The notes: generated by a model from the sequence alone, not told the origin. DNA of 64,000 bases from Microbacterium murale (GCF_014635185.1 NZ_BMCM01000001.1:930001-994000), one strand, 5' to 3'. Shown: positions 1 through 8,568, counted from the stretch's first letter. Program-made: numbers and translations.

Positions 1-89
1 TTCTCGTTGTCCGTGGCCTTGCCGGCGCCCTCCTTGAAGTGACCGGCGATGTCCTCGGCGGTGTGCTTCGCCTTGTCTCCAATGCCCAT
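1..89 (-). CDS. CsbD family stress protein, N-terminal part (cut by window edge)
   Basis: Only the first 29 codons lie in the window; the gene runs off the left edge. The protein starts MGIGDKAKHTAEDIAGHFKE, which has the lysine/alanine/glutamate-rich amphipathic character and the GxxKxxAG-like pattern of CsbD proteins, small general-stress proteins of unknown biochemical role. A good ribosome site (AAAGGA) lies 7 bases before the ATG at 89. It is transcribed leftward from the long non-coding stretch to its right. The family call rests on a short fragment, so it is likely but not certain. Confidence 0.7.
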   Translation of the reverse strand, partial: MGIGDKAKHTAEDIAGHFKEGAGKATDNE

Positions 90-582
90 TGATCCATTCC
101 TTTCGTCGGGGATCGGGTGATCCGTGAGATCGACTCTCACACCGCCGCGGTGATTCGACGACGGGGTTGACGGGCGCGGCGACGACGGTTAGGGGTGACG
201 GCTAGGGGTGAGTGCGCGGTGCGGCAGCGGGAGCGGCATCCAGCGGTTTCGCGACGATATCCCGCGGTTCGAGCGGGATGAGATGCCGGAGGTGACCTCC
301 GTGCTGTGCATCCCATCCCGTCCCGAAACCTGCGATCCACGTGGGATCATTTCCCCGAACCTTCAGTGGCCTCGTCCTGGATCCTTATGGACGAGGTCGC
401 TCATCCTCCCCTAATGTGAAGGAGCATGCGCACGGGGGTGATCGTCGCCGTTTTCCCCAGAATCCGGATTTCCCCAAAGCCCGACGATCCGCGCATGCGG
501 TGGGCCCTCTCGAGTAGGTCAGTCCCCAAATGTTCTATCCGCGGGAGCCACTATCGAGTCATCATCCCACGATTTTTCAGAT

Positions 583-604
583 TTGTCCCCCAAATGGGGG
601 ACAA
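583..604. repeat. Perfect 22-bp palindrome, candidate operator or hairpin
   Basis: Arms TTGTCCCCCA and TGGGGGACAA are exact reverse complements with AA between them. The 2-bp centre is too tight for an RNA loop without breaking pairs, so a dimeric repressor site is as likely as a structured RNA. It lies about 250 bp upstream of the cold-shock gene. Confidence 0.6.
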
Positions 605-656
605 GATTAGTGGTTTGGGGTTAGGGTGTTTTGTGACGCACCCTCCGGTCGTCTTT

Positions 657-687
657 GGCCCTCACCGCTCCCCCCGCGGTGAGGGCC
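657..687 (+). terminator. 12-bp perfect stem-loop, terminator-like
   Basis: GGCCCTCACCGC (657-668) pairs perfectly with GCGGTGAGGGCC (676-687) around a 7-base C-rich loop. A weak TATTTT tract follows on the plus strand. It could end a short upstream transcript or be part of the csp 5' leader. No gene precedes it, which makes a simple terminator role puzzling. Confidence 0.45.
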
Positions 688-850
688 GCACTATTTTCGC
701 CGTCCTTCGCCCTGCGCGCAGCCGACATGACGCTCGTGCAACATTTGGGTTACCTTCTGCTTCGGGCTATTCCGCTCCGGCGCTGCACAGATATTGTGGG
801 CATCGTCGGGGCACCCTGCGTCGGCACACATTTCAGCAGAACGGCAGTAC

Positions 851-1057
851 ATGAGTACCCAAGGCACGGTCAAGTGGTTCAACTCGGAGAAGGGCTTCGG
901 CTTCATCTCCCCCGATGACGGCGGCGCTGACGTCTTCGCGCACTACTCCGCCATTGAAGCAAGCGGCTACCGCTCACTCGACGAGAACCAGCGCGTCGAG
1001 TTCGAGGTTGCACAGGGCCCCAAGGGCCTGCAGGCCGAAAACATCCGCCCCATCTGA
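851..1057 (+). CDS. Cold-shock protein (CSD-fold RNA chaperone)
   Basis: A 68-residue single-domain cold-shock protein starting [11 protein letters not shown]. It carries both nucleic-acid-binding motifs: RNP1 as KGFGFIS and RNP2 as DVFAHYSAI. Proteins of this family bind single-stranded RNA/DNA and melt RNA structure in the cytoplasm. The start at 851 is chosen because the family always begins a few residues before the TVKWFN strand; a longer in-frame start at 794 adds unrelated sequence. No clear ribosome site precedes 851, and the gene follows a long structured region, as is common for cold-shock mRNAs with regulated leaders. It converges on the HAD gene with a hairpin between them. Confidence 0.95.
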   Translation: MSTQGTVKWFNSEKGFGFISPDDGGADVFAHYSAIEASGYRSLDENQRVEFEVAQGPKGLQAENIRPI

Positions 1058-1101
1058 GGCCGATACACACGACGCTCTCCGTCCGGGCGCACGTCAACAG
1101 C

Positions 1102-1121
1102 GCGCTCCCGGCGGGGAGCGC
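1102..1121. terminator. Bidirectional terminator-like hairpin between csp and the HAD gene
   Basis: GCGCTCCC (1102-1109) pairs perfectly with GGGAGCGC (1114-1121) around a GGCG loop, between two convergent genes. There is no strong U tract on either side, as is usual in high-GC actinobacteria. Confidence 0.5.
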
Positions 1122-1156
1122 CGTGCGCTGTGGCGCCGTGCGCTTTCTCGCGTGCC

Positions 1157-1825
1157 CTATGCGAGCAGCAGCGCTCTGAGCGCATTGGCGTCCGCCGCGC
1201 GAGACACAGCGCCGTCGCCCTCCGAGGTTTCGCCGAAACCCCACTCGGCGAAGATGACCGGCACTCCGTGCTCGGCCGCGCCTTCCACATCGTGGTGGCG
1301 ATCGCCGACGAGTACCGGGTTCGAGGTGTCGACACCCGCCGCCTGCAATCGCTCCAGTGCCCAGCCGACCACATCCGACTTGCTGTCGCTGCGCCCGATC
1401 GTGCCACTGCGCGCGCCGGAGACGGCGGCGAACAGGCCGAGCAGATCATTGTGCTCAAGGATCGCGGTGACCTGGTTCTCGGGCTTCGTGCTCGCGGTCG
1501 CCTGGGGGATGCCTGCGGCGGCGACCGCGCGGATGACATCGGGGATGCCGTCGTAGATGTCGACGGACGCGGCATAGCCGTCGCGGGCGGCGAGTGCGCG
1601 GTAGCGCGCGAGGGCATCCTCGGCCTGGGTCGCGCTCAGGCCCGCGAGGCTCTGGAACGACTCGTACATCGGCGGGCCGACCCACCGCGGCAGTGAAGCA
1701 GGGTCAGGGGCGGGCTGACCGAACGACGCGAGCACTTCCATGAGGCGGGGGAAGATGCCGGGCGTCGCGTCGGCGATGGTGCCGTCGACGTCCCAGAGCA
1801 CGCAGGAGTAAGGGGAGTGAGGCAT
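1157..1825 (-). CDS. HAD-superfamily hydrolase, phosphoglycolate-phosphatase-like
   Basis: A 222-residue haloacid-dehalogenase-type phosphatase. Motif I is WDVDGT near residues 11-16 (nucleophile and acid/base aspartates). Motif II is the TAST segment near residue 110, motif III the lysine of SDSKSD, and motif IV the GDRHHD acidic pair near residue 175. The region between motifs I and II forms a helical cap of the Gph/PGMB type. Expected role: cytoplasmic phosphomonoester hydrolysis on a small metabolite; the substrate cannot be read from sequence. It is the last gene of a leftward run MFS-nucS-HAD, 30 bp after nucS, so probably cotranscribed. Confidence 0.88.
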   Translation of the reverse strand: MPHSPYSCVLWDVDGTIADATPGIFPRLMEVLASFGQPAPDPASLPRWVGPPMYESFQSLAGLSATQAEDALARYRALAARDGYAASVDIYDGIPDVIRAVAAAGIPQATASTKPENQVTAILEHNDLLGLFAAVSGARSGTIGRSDSKSDVVGWALERLQAAGVDTSNPVLVGDRHHDVEGAAEHGVPVIFAEWGFGETSEGDGAVSRAADANALRALLLA

Positions 1826-1855
1826 TCCTCAAGCCTATGGGCGCTCGCCCGCGCG

Positions 1856-2551
1856 TCAGAACAGCCGCGGTACTCCGGACTCGATGCCCTTCATGTCGTC
1901 GTAGTCGAGAACGAGGCAGCGGATGCCGCGATCCTCGGCGAGCACGCGTGCCTGGGGCTTGATCTCCTGGGCGGCGAACACGCCCTGCACCGGTGCGAGG
2001 TGCGGGTCGCGGCCGAGGAGTTCGAGGTAACGGGTGAGCTGCTCGACGCCGTCGATGTCGCCGCGACGCTTGATCTCCACCGCGATGGCGATGCCATCAG
2101 CATCGCGCACCATCAGATCGACGGGGCCGATCGCCGTCGGGTACTCGCGACGAACGAGGGTCGCGCCCTCGCTGATGCGCTCCACCTGCTCGGCGAGCAG
2201 GCGCTGCAGGTCGGCCTCGACGCCGTCCTTCTGCAGACCGGGATCGATGCCGAGCTCGTGCGCGGAGTCGTGCAGCACCTCATAGATCTGCACGCGCAGT
2301 GCGTCGCCGGTCTTCTTGTGCGTGACGCGCCACACGTCGATCACTCCGGCGCCGGCCTCTTCCTCACCCGGAATCTCTGTGACGAGGGTGCACGGCGGGC
2401 TCATCCAGTTCAGCGGTTTGTAGCTGCCGCCGTCGGAGTGCACGAGCAGACTGCCGTCCCCCTTGTGCACGAGAAGACGCGTGGCGAGGGGAAGGTGGGC
2501 ATTGAGCCGGCCGGAGTAGTCCACGGCGCAGCGGGCGATGACGAGACGCAC
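1856..2551 (-). CDS. nucS: Mismatch-specific endonuclease NucS
   Basis: A 231-residue protein matching actinobacterial/archaeal NucS (EndoMS) along its whole length. An N-terminal DNA-binding/dimerisation half ([16 protein letters not shown]) is followed by a RecB-like nuclease half with D145, E159 and K161 in GPVDLMVRD and AVEIKRR. In actinobacteria lacking MutS/MutL this enzyme performs non-canonical mismatch repair by cutting at mismatches. The extreme C-terminus PRLF matches the short tail that binds the beta sliding clamp. It starts 9 bp after the upstream MFS stop, implying translational coupling in the MFS-nucS-HAD unit. Confidence 0.95.
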   Translation of the reverse strand: MRLVIARCAVDYSGRLNAHLPLATRLLVHKGDGSLLVHSDGGSYKPLNWMSPPCTLVTEIPGEEEAGAGVIDVWRVTHKKTGDALRVQIYEVLHDSAHELGIDPGLQKDGVEADLQRLLAEQVERISEGATLVRREYPTAIGPVDLMVRDADGIAIAVEIKRRGDIDGVEQLTRYLELLGRDPHLAPVQGVFAAQEIKPQARVLAEDRGIRCLVLDYDDMKGIESGVPRLF

Positions 2552-2560
2552 CCGTCGAGC

Positions 2561-3790
2561 CTACTTCGTCGTCGACTCGGCGTTCGCATTCTTGAGCGGT
2601 CGGGCGGCGCCGGACGCGAATCCGGATGCCGCGACCAGCGCGACGAGGATGAACAGCGTGTTCAGCAGGCCGATGTGCTCGCTGATCAACCCGAGGATCG
2701 GCGGGCCGCCGAGGAACGCGACGTACCCGATCGTGGCTGCCGCGCTGACGCGCGCGGCAGCCTTGGCCGGGTCGTCGGCTGCGGCCGACATGCCGAGCGG
2801 GAATCCGAGTGATGCGCCGACGCCCCACAATGCCGCGCCGACGAAGACGAGAGGGAGGGTGGGAGCGAGGATGAACAGCAGGATGCCGCCGGTGGCCGCC
2901 ACCGCGAGGATGCGCAGCACCAGTACGCGGCCGAACCGGTCGACGAGCGGCCCGCCGAAGATGCGCACCGTCGTCATCGCCACCGAGAACACCGTCAGCG
3001 CTGCAGCGCCCATGGCCGCACCGGCGCCGTGGTCCTCGCTCACGCCGAGTGCCAGCCAGTCGTTGGCCCCGCCCTCGGCGAAGGCCATCCCGAGCATCAC
3101 GACGCCGAGGGCGTAGGTGCGCGGTTCGCGCCATGCGGACAATGCCACGTGCATGCGCTCGCGCCAGTGCGGCTTCTCGCCGGACTCGGCAGGATCGAGA
3201 GTCGCGTCACGGTTCGGCACGTTCGCGATGCATACGAACGCCGCGACGAAGATCAGTGCGGCGACCACTGTCGCGTGGAATGCGACCGTGAGGTGCGTGG
3301 TGGCGGCGAACCAGCCGAGGCCGGCTCCTATGACGGTGCCGAAACTGAAGAACGCATGGAACAGCGGCAGGATCGTCTTGCCTGCCTCCTGCTCGATGGC
3401 GGTCGCCTCGACGTTCATCATGACGTCGAGGCATCCGTTGCCGTAGCCGAACAGCGCGAGGCCGATGATGACCACGGGGAAAGACGCGAACACCGTTGTG
3501 CCGACACCGATCAGAACGAGACCGATCGCGAGGGTGATCATCAGCGACAGCATCCCTCGACGCGCACCGGTGCGCGCCATCACTGCCGGGCTCGTGGAGA
3601 TGCCGAGGATCGACGCGATGCCCATGCCGAGCAGCAGCAGACCGATCTGCGCGTTGTCGATGCCGAGGGCGATCTTGATGTCGGGCACGCGCGACGCCCA
3701 GGTCGCGATCGAGACGCCGCTGGCGAGGAAGATCGCGAAGATCGCGTTGCGCCAGCGCACGTACTGCGAACGGGTGAGGGCGGAGTCCAT
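2561..3790 (-). CDS. MFS transporter (YbjJ-like)
   Basis: A 409-residue major-facilitator protein with about 12 hydrophobic helices. The N-terminus (RWRNAIFAIFLASGVSIATW) and the following ASRVPDIK segment resemble the YbjJ group of transporters, whose substrates are mostly unknown. The open frame extends 49 codons upstream, but that extension is basic, non-hydrophobic and runs across the operator and into the divergent lacI-type gene, so the ATG at 3790 is preferred. A 16-bp palindrome lies 11 bp upstream. The gene heads the leftward unit with nucS and the HAD gene and is probably controlled by the divergent LacI-family regulator. Confidence 0.85.
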   Translation of the reverse strand: MDSALTRSQYVRWRNAIFAIFLASGVSIATWASRVPDIKIALGIDNAQIGLLLLGMGIASILGISTSPAVMARTGARRGMLSLMITLAIGLVLIGVGTTVFASFPVVIIGLALFGYGNGCLDVMMNVEATAIEQEAGKTILPLFHAFFSFGTVIGAGLGWFAATTHLTVAFHATVVAALIFVAAFVCIANVPNRDATLDPAESGEKPHWRERMHVALSAWREPRTYALGVVMLGMAFAEGGANDWLALGVSEDHGAGAAMGAAALTVFSVAMTTVRIFGGPLVDRFGRVLVLRILAVAATGGILLFILAPTLPLVFVGAALWGVGASLGFPLGMSAAADDPAKAAARVSAAATIGYVAFLGGPPILGLISEHIGLLNTLFILVALVAASGFASGAARPLKNANAESTTK

Positions 3791-3801
3791 GGACAGAGCG
3801 T

Positions 3802-3817
3802 ATCGAATCGATTCGAT
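3802..3817. promoter_or_regulatory. Palindromic operator shared by MFS gene and LacI regulator
   Basis: ATCGAATCGATTCGAT is a perfect 16-bp palindrome with the central CG typical of LacI-family operators. It sits 11 bp before the MFS start and 29 bp before the regulator start. It overlaps a possible regulator -35 (TTCGAT, 3812-3817), 17 bp from a -10 (TATCCT, 3835-3840), so binding would block both directions. Confidence 0.75.
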
Positions 3818-3846
3818 TTTCGGAAATGTCGGGTTATCCTCGGACC

Positions 3847-4923
3847 ATGACGCCGTCCTCTGCCCCGTCCTCTGCGCCACGTCGCGCGACGCTCGCAGAC
3901 GTCGCGCGCGCGGCCGGCGTTTCGACGTCAACGGCATCGGTTGTCTTCAGCGGCCGCACCAGGGTCTCGGACGCGACGCGCGAGCGCGTGCTGGCCGCGG
4001 CGGCCGATCTCGGGTACGCGGGTCCCGACCCCCGAGCGGCATCGCTTCGGCTCGGCCGAAGCGGCATCGTCGCCGTGGTTCTCGAGGGTCATCTGCGGGC
4101 TGCATTCCTCGACCCTGTGACGATTCCGATGATGGACGGACTCACCGACGGTGTCGCCTCGCTCGGTGCGGGAGTGCTGCTGCTGCGCGACGAGCCGGGG
4201 GAGGGCGAGGTCTCCGCGCTGGCGACGGCACCGGTCGACGCGGTCGTGCTGATCGGATGCTCCGGACGAACCCGCGCGTCACTGGAGATCGTGCGGAGCC
4301 GAGGCCTGCCGGTCGTCGTGATCGAGGGGGACGCGGGGGAGGGGATCCCGCAGATCACGCTCGACAATCGTGAGGCCGCGGCCGAGATCGCCAGGCACAT
4401 CCAGGGTCTCGGACACGAGCGCGTCGCCGCCGTGACGCTGCCGTTGGACAGCGATCGCATCCGCGGTCGGATCATGGACGATCGACTGAGACGCGCAACG
4501 ATCGACGTCACCATCGAGCGACTGGCCGGTGCGCGGGATGTCTACCCAGACCTGCCCGCGGTATCGGCCGGTAGCAGCTCGATCGACGACGGCGTGATCG
4601 CCGGACGCGCGCTGCTCAGCGATCCCGCCACCCGCCCCACGGCGATCCTCGCGCAGAGCGATCTTCTCGCCGCCGGCGTGATCCGGGCGGCTGAGGACCT
4701 CGGTCTTCGCGTACCGGATGATCTCAGTGTCGCCGGCTTCGACGGCATCCGAGTCGACGGCATCGGACCGCACATGCTCACGACCATGGTGCAGCCGGCC
4801 GTCGAGAAGGGCAGAGCGGCGGGGGAGCAGGTCGCCCGGATGCTGCGCGGCGAGGCGGCGCAATCGCTGCATCTCACCTGCCGTTTCCGCGCCGGAACGA
4901 CGACCGCTGCCCCCGCGATCTGA
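3847..4923 (+). CDS. LacI-family transcriptional regulator
   Basis: A 358-residue repressor. An N-terminal helix-turn-helix (ATLADVARAAGVSTSTASVV, residues 15-34) and hinge helix are followed by a periplasmic-binding-protein-like effector domain ending in DDLSVAGFDG and a C-terminal subdomain. Such proteins bind a sugar or nucleoside-like ligand and release the operator. ATG 3847 lies 6 bases after a TATCCT -10-like element, consistent with a leaderless mRNA; an alternative ATG at 3826 would add seven residues. It is divergent from the MFS-nucS-HAD unit and adjacent to the shared palindrome, so autoregulation and control of the MFS gene are likely. The ligand is unknown. Confidence 0.9.
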   Translation: MTPSSAPSSAPRRATLADVARAAGVSTSTASVVFSGRTRVSDATRERVLAAAADLGYAGPDPRAASLRLGRSGIVAVVLEGHLRAAFLDPVTIPMMDGLTDGVASLGAGVLLLRDEPGEGEVSALATAPVDAVVLIGCSGRTRASLEIVRSRGLPVVVIEGDAGEGIPQITLDNREAAAEIARHIQGLGHERVAAVTLPLDSDRIRGRIMDDRLRRATIDVTIERLAGARDVYPDLPAVSAGSSSIDDGVIAGRALLSDPATRPTAILAQSDLLAAGVIRAAEDLGLRVPDDLSVAGFDGIRVDGIGPHMLTTMVQPAVEKGRAAGEQVARMLRGEAAQSLHLTCRFRAGTTTAAPAI

Positions 4924-5041
4924 TCGCAGAGGCGAGATCCGACTGCACTTGCAGAATCTCAGGACGGTATGAACCGGTAAACTCGAAGAAACCCCGCCCG
5001 CCTGTGCCGTAAGGCCTCGACGAGCCATTGAGGAGCCGCTT

Positions 5042-7987
5042 ATGCTGTTGCTCCTTGCCGTGTTCCTTCTCGGGGCTCTTCTTCTCCCTGCGTTGGTACG
5101 TTGGCTCGGGGCGCGGGCATTCGCGATCGGCGCTCTCATTCCCGCCGCGGCATTCGTCCAGGCGCTCGTGATGACGCCCCAGGTGCTCGACACCGGTTCG
5201 GCGCCGTTCGAGAGCGTGGAGTGGATCCCTCAGCTCGGCCTGAACCTGTCGATGCGCATGGATGTGCTGGGCTGGGTGCTGACTCTCATCGTCACCGGTG
5301 TCGGCGCCCTGGTGCTGCTCTACTGCCGCTGGTACTTCCACGACGAGGCGGGTGAGCTCGGCCAGTTCGCCGGTGTTCTGCTCGGCTTCGCCGGTGCGAT
5401 GTACGGGCTCGTGCTCACCGATGACCTCGTGATGCTCGTGATGTTCTGGGAAGTCACCAGCATCCTGTCGTACCTGCTCATCGGCCACTACCGCCGTCGT
5501 GCGGTAAGTCGTCGTGCCGCGCTGCAGGCACTGCTGGTCACCACGCTCGGCGGGCTCGTGATGTTCGTCGGCGTCGTGCTGCTGGTCGTCGACACCGGCA
5601 CGTCGAGCATCACCGAGATGCTCGAGCTCGCCCCCACCGGGCCGGTCGTGAACGCCGCCGTGGTGATGCTGCTGATCGGGGCCCTGAGCAAGTCGGCGAT
5701 CTTCCCGTTCCACTTCTGGCTCCCTGGCGCGATGGCGGCTCCGACGCCGGTCAGCGCATACCTGCACGCCGCCGCCATGGTCAAGGCCGGCATCTACCTC
5801 ATCGCGAGGTTCGCTCCGATCTTCGCGCTGTCCGAGCCGTGGCGTCCGATCGTGATCTCGTTCGGTGTCTTCACGATGCTGCTCGGTGGAATCCAGGCTC
5901 TGCGCGAGACCGACCTGAAGCGCATCCTCGCATTCGGCACCGTCAGCCAGCTCGGATTCTTCACCGTCATGGTCGGCTACGGCACGCAGGCGACGGCGCT
6001 CGCGGGGCTGGCGCTCGTGGTCGGGCACGCGCTGTTCAAGTCGGCACTGTTCCTGATCGTCGGCATCATCGACCGTCAGCTCTCCACTCGTGACATCGAT
6101 GAACTGTCCGGGGTGGGCAGACAGGCTCCCGCCATGGCGACGATCGCGTTCATCTCCGTCGCGTCGATGGCGGGCATCGCTCCCACGATCGGTTTCGTGG
6201 CGAAGGAATCGGCGCTCACCGGGCTGCTCGACGATGCGCTGGGCGGCTCGACATGGGCGCTCGTCGCCCTGATCGGTGTCGTCCTCGGATCCATGCTCAC
6301 TGCGGCATATGGGGTCCGATTCCTGTGGGGGGCGTTCTGGAAGAAGCGCGACGAGCGCGGCGAGCGGATGCCGGATACGGAATGGCCAGATCCTCCGGTC
6401 GGATTCCTCTCGGCCCCGATGATCCTGGGCGGAGCGACCATCGCACTCGGGATCGGCGCTCCGGCACTCGACACCGCACTGCACGGCTACGCGGTGACAG
6501 CCGTACCAGGCCTGGATGCTGACGGTGTGGCGGTCGAGGGTCCAGGACACCTCGCACTGTGGCACGGATTCGAACCGGCGCTGGGCATCTCGGTGCTCAC
6601 GGTCGTGCTGGGCTTCGGCCTCTTCCTGCTCAGCAGGCGCACGGGGTGGGACCGCAAGGCGCGAATGCTGAAGTTCACAGCCGCAGATGTGTACTTCGTG
6701 GTGATGCGCGGCGTCGACCGGCTCTCGGTCATCACCACGACACTCACGCAGCGCGGTTCGCTTCCCGTCTACGTCGGCACGATCTTCATCGTCTTCGTCG
6801 CCGCGGAGACCACGGCACTGCTCGCCAGCGACGTCGATCAACTGAACCTGTCGGCGTGGCACACCCCGACCCAGATCGCCGTCGCGCCGATCATGGCGAT
6901 CGCCGCCGTCGTCGCGGTGCAGGCGCGTAAGCGCTACACCGGCGTGGTGCTCGTCTCGGTCACCGGCCTCGGCATGGTCGCGCTGTTCGCGACGAGCGGC
7001 GCCCCCGACCTCGCTCTCACCCAGATCCTCGTGGAGACCGTCACGATGGTCACTTTCGCCCTCGTGCTGCGACGCCTGCCGTCGCGCATGGGCGAGCACA
7101 ACGCCTCGGTCTCCCGCATCCCGCGTGCAGTGCTGGCGATCGGCGTCGGCGTCACGATGGCCTTCATCGCCGTGGTCGCGACGCAGGCGCGCATCGCCGA
7201 CCCGATCTCGATCTCGTTCCCCGAACTCGCATACGAACTGGGCCACGGGAAGAACGTCGTCAATGTGGCGCTCGTCGATCTGCGCGGCTGGGACACGATG
7301 GGGGAGCTCTCCGTGCTCGTGCTGGCTGCCACCGGCGTGGCATCCCTCGTGTTCGTCACCCACCGCGCCGACATGCTGTCGCAGCGTCCGTCGCTGCCCA
7401 AGCGCATCAGGCGCAAGGCCCGGATCGCTCCGCTCGTCGAGACGACCGACGGCATCCGCTTCCAGACGCTCGAGAACCGCAGCAGCCCTCGGGCCTGGCT
7501 CATCGGCGGCCAGCAGATGAAGCCCGAGAACCGATCGATCCTGCTCGAGGTGATCGTCCGCATCCTGTTCCACACCATCATCGTCGTGTCGATCTACCTG
7601 CTGTTCGCCGGACACAACGGGCCGGGCGGCGGATTCGCCGGCGGACTCGTCGCCGGCATGGCCCTCGTCATGCGCTACATCGCGGGCGGACGCTGGGAGC
7701 TCGGCGCGGCAGCGCCGACGGATGCCGGTCGCCTGCTGGGCGCCGGGCTCATCCTCGCCGTCGGCACCGCAGTGGTTCCGCTGTTCTTCAACCTCGCGCC
7801 GTTGACGAGCACGTTCTGGGAGTGGGAGATCCCCGGCCTCGGCCACATGGAGTTCGTCACCTCGACGATCTTCGACGTCGGCGTCTACCTCGTCGTCATC
7901 GGCCTCGTGCTCGACGTGCTGCGCAGTCTCGGCGCCGAGGTCGACCGGCAGGCCCAGGAGATCCGTACTCGGGGGGTGAGCGCCTGA
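5042..7987 (+). CDS. mrpA: Na+(K+)/H+ antiporter subunit A fused to subunit B domain
   Basis: A 981-residue polytopic membrane protein. Residues 1 to about 800 are MrpA/MnhA: complex-I ND5-like helices with E137 (FWEVTS), K217 (LSKSAIFPFHFW) and K248 (AAAMVKAG), followed by the DUF4040 part. From about residue 826 (MKPENRS) the sequence is an MrpB/MnhB domain (LLFAGHNGPGGGF), so A and B are one polypeptide. Mrp complexes exchange cytoplasmic Na+ or K+ for external H+ and support pH and salt tolerance. Strong ribosome site GAGGAG, spacing 6. First gene of a six-gene operon; its TGA overlaps the mrpC ATG by one base. Confidence 0.95.
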   Translation: MLLLLAVFLLGALLLPALVRWLGARAFAIGALIPAAAFVQALVMTPQVLDTGSAPFESVEWIPQLGLNLSMRMDVLGWVLTLIVTGVGALVLLYCRWYFHDEAGELGQFAGVLLGFAGAMYGLVLTDDLVMLVMFWEVTSILSYLLIGHYRRRAVSRRAALQALLVTTLGGLVMFVGVVLLVVDTGTSSITEMLELAPTGPVVNAAVVMLLIGALSKSAIFPFHFWLPGAMAAPTPVSAYLHAAAMVKAGIYLIARFAPIFALSEPWRPIVISFGVFTMLLGGIQALRETDLKRILAFGTVSQLGFFTVMVGYGTQATALAGLALVVGHALFKSALFLIVGIIDRQLSTRDIDELSGVGRQAPAMATIAFISVASMAGIAPTIGFVAKESALTGLLDDALGGSTWALVALIGVVLGSMLTAAYGVRFLWGAFWKKRDERGERMPDTEWPDPPVGFLSAPMILGGATIALGIGAPALDTALHGYAVTAVPGLDADGVAVEGPGHLALWHGFEPALGISVLTVVLGFGLFLLSRRTGWDRKARMLKFTAADVYFVVMRGVDRLSVITTTLTQRGSLPVYVGTIFIVFVAAETTALLASDVDQLNLSAWHTPTQIAVAPIMAIAAVVAVQARKRYTGVVLVSVTGLGMVALFATSGAPDLALTQILVETVTMVTFALVLRRLPSRMGEHNASVSRIPRAVLAIGVGVTMAFIAVVATQARIADPISISFPELAYELGHGKNVVNVALVDLRGWDTMGELSVLVLAATGVASLVFVTHRADMLSQRPSLPKRIRRKARIAPLVETTDGIRFQTLENRSSPRAWLIGGQQMKPENRSILLEVIVRILFHTIIVVSIYLLFAGHNGPGGGFAGGLVAGMALVMRYIAGGRWELGAAAPTDAGRLLGAGLILAVGTAVVPLFFNLAPLTSTFWEWEIPGLGHMEFVTSTIFDVGVYLVVIGLVLDVLRSLGAEVDRQAQEIRTRGVSA

Positions 7988-8568
7988 TGGATGTCTCACT
8001 CACCCTCATCATCGTGATGGCGGTGCTCTTCGCCTGCGGCGTCTACGCGATGCTCGAGCGCAGCCTCACCCGCGTTCTCATCGGATTCCTGCTGCTGGGC
8101 AACGCCACGAACCTGCTGCTGCTCATCGTCATGGGAGTGCCCGGAAATGCGCCGTTCTTCGGCACAGAGGGCGACATGAGTGATCCGCTCCCGCAGGCGC
8201 TCACGCTCACGGCCATCGTGATCACATTTGCCGTCTCCGCCTTCCTGCTCGCTCTGATCTACCGCTCCTGGCAGCTCGGACAGGCCGACACGGTGGAGGA
8301 CGACGAAGCCGACCTCGCCCTGCGTGCCCGCACCGACGAGGACGAAGACGTCATGGACGACGAGGACGACGTCGCTGAAGAAGAAGCCACCACCGACTTC
8401 GTCGACGTGCGCACCTCGCCGATCACCGTGCTGCACATGCGCGATCACGCCTCGATCCAGGATGACGCCCCGATGGACCGGCCGTGGGTGTCGCGCGAAG
8501 AACCGCGCGAGGACGCGCCCAGCGATGCGCCCGAGGCATCATCCGACGATGAGGGGGATCGCACATGA
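7987..8568 (+). CDS. mrpC: Na+/H+ antiporter subunit C (NuoK-like) with long acidic tail
   Basis: A 193-residue protein. The first 100 or so residues are a three-helix NuoK-like MrpC domain (LLLGNATNLLLL, then ALTLTAIVITFAV). The remaining 80-90 residues form a hydrophilic tail extremely rich in Asp and Glu (EDEDVMDDEDDVAEEE), well beyond the usual MrpC length of about 110-130. The tail probably faces the cytoplasm and its role is not known. It is joined to mrpA and mrpD by overlapping stop/start codons. Confidence 0.93.
   Translation: MDVSLTLIIVMAVLFACGVYAMLERSLTRVLIGFLLLGNATNLLLLIVMGVPGNAPFFGTEGDMSDPLPQALTLTAIVITFAVSAFLLALIYRSWQLGQADTVEDDEADLALRARTDEDEDVMDDEDDVAEEEATTDFVDVRTSPITVLHMRDHASIQDDAPMDRPWVSREEPREDAPSDAPEASSDDEGDRT

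Larger units (their letters stand above)
90..850. other. Long non-coding, hairpin-rich region between csbD and csp
   Basis: No reading frame here has convincing codon use or a recognisable product. The stretch instead holds many short perfect inverted repeats: ATCCCGC arms at 259-279, CGGAGGT arms at 287-301, GATCC arms at 334-348, CCTCGTCC arms at 370-396, TTGTCCCCCA arms at 583-604, AGGGTG arms at 623-644 and a 12-bp stem at 657-687. A short motif, TCCCC(A/C)AA, recurs near 470, 523 and 587. It must carry the csbD promoter (leftward) and the csp promoter (rightward), but I could not place either with confidence. Confidence 0.6.

Noticed and set aside
426-854. A 142-residue plus-strand frame upstream of csp
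   Set aside because: It crosses several perfect hairpins, has poor codon use and resembles no protein; the region is better described as non-coding.
4923-5041. A sigma-70 promoter for the mrp operon (TTGCAG at 4949 with TATGAA or TAAACT)
   Set aside because: The spacers would be 13 or 23 bp, outside the usable range, so no promoter is reported.
5042-7987. MrpA-MrpB fusion considered as a novel gene fusion
   Set aside because: Fused A and B subunits are a known arrangement of actinobacterial Mrp operons.
4874-7999. A 1041-residue open frame on the minus strand, antisense to mrpA
   Set aside because: Its sequence is dominated by Asp/His/Arg/Glu runs typical of the antisense of hydrophobic GC-rich coding DNA, and mrpA on the other strand is unambiguous.
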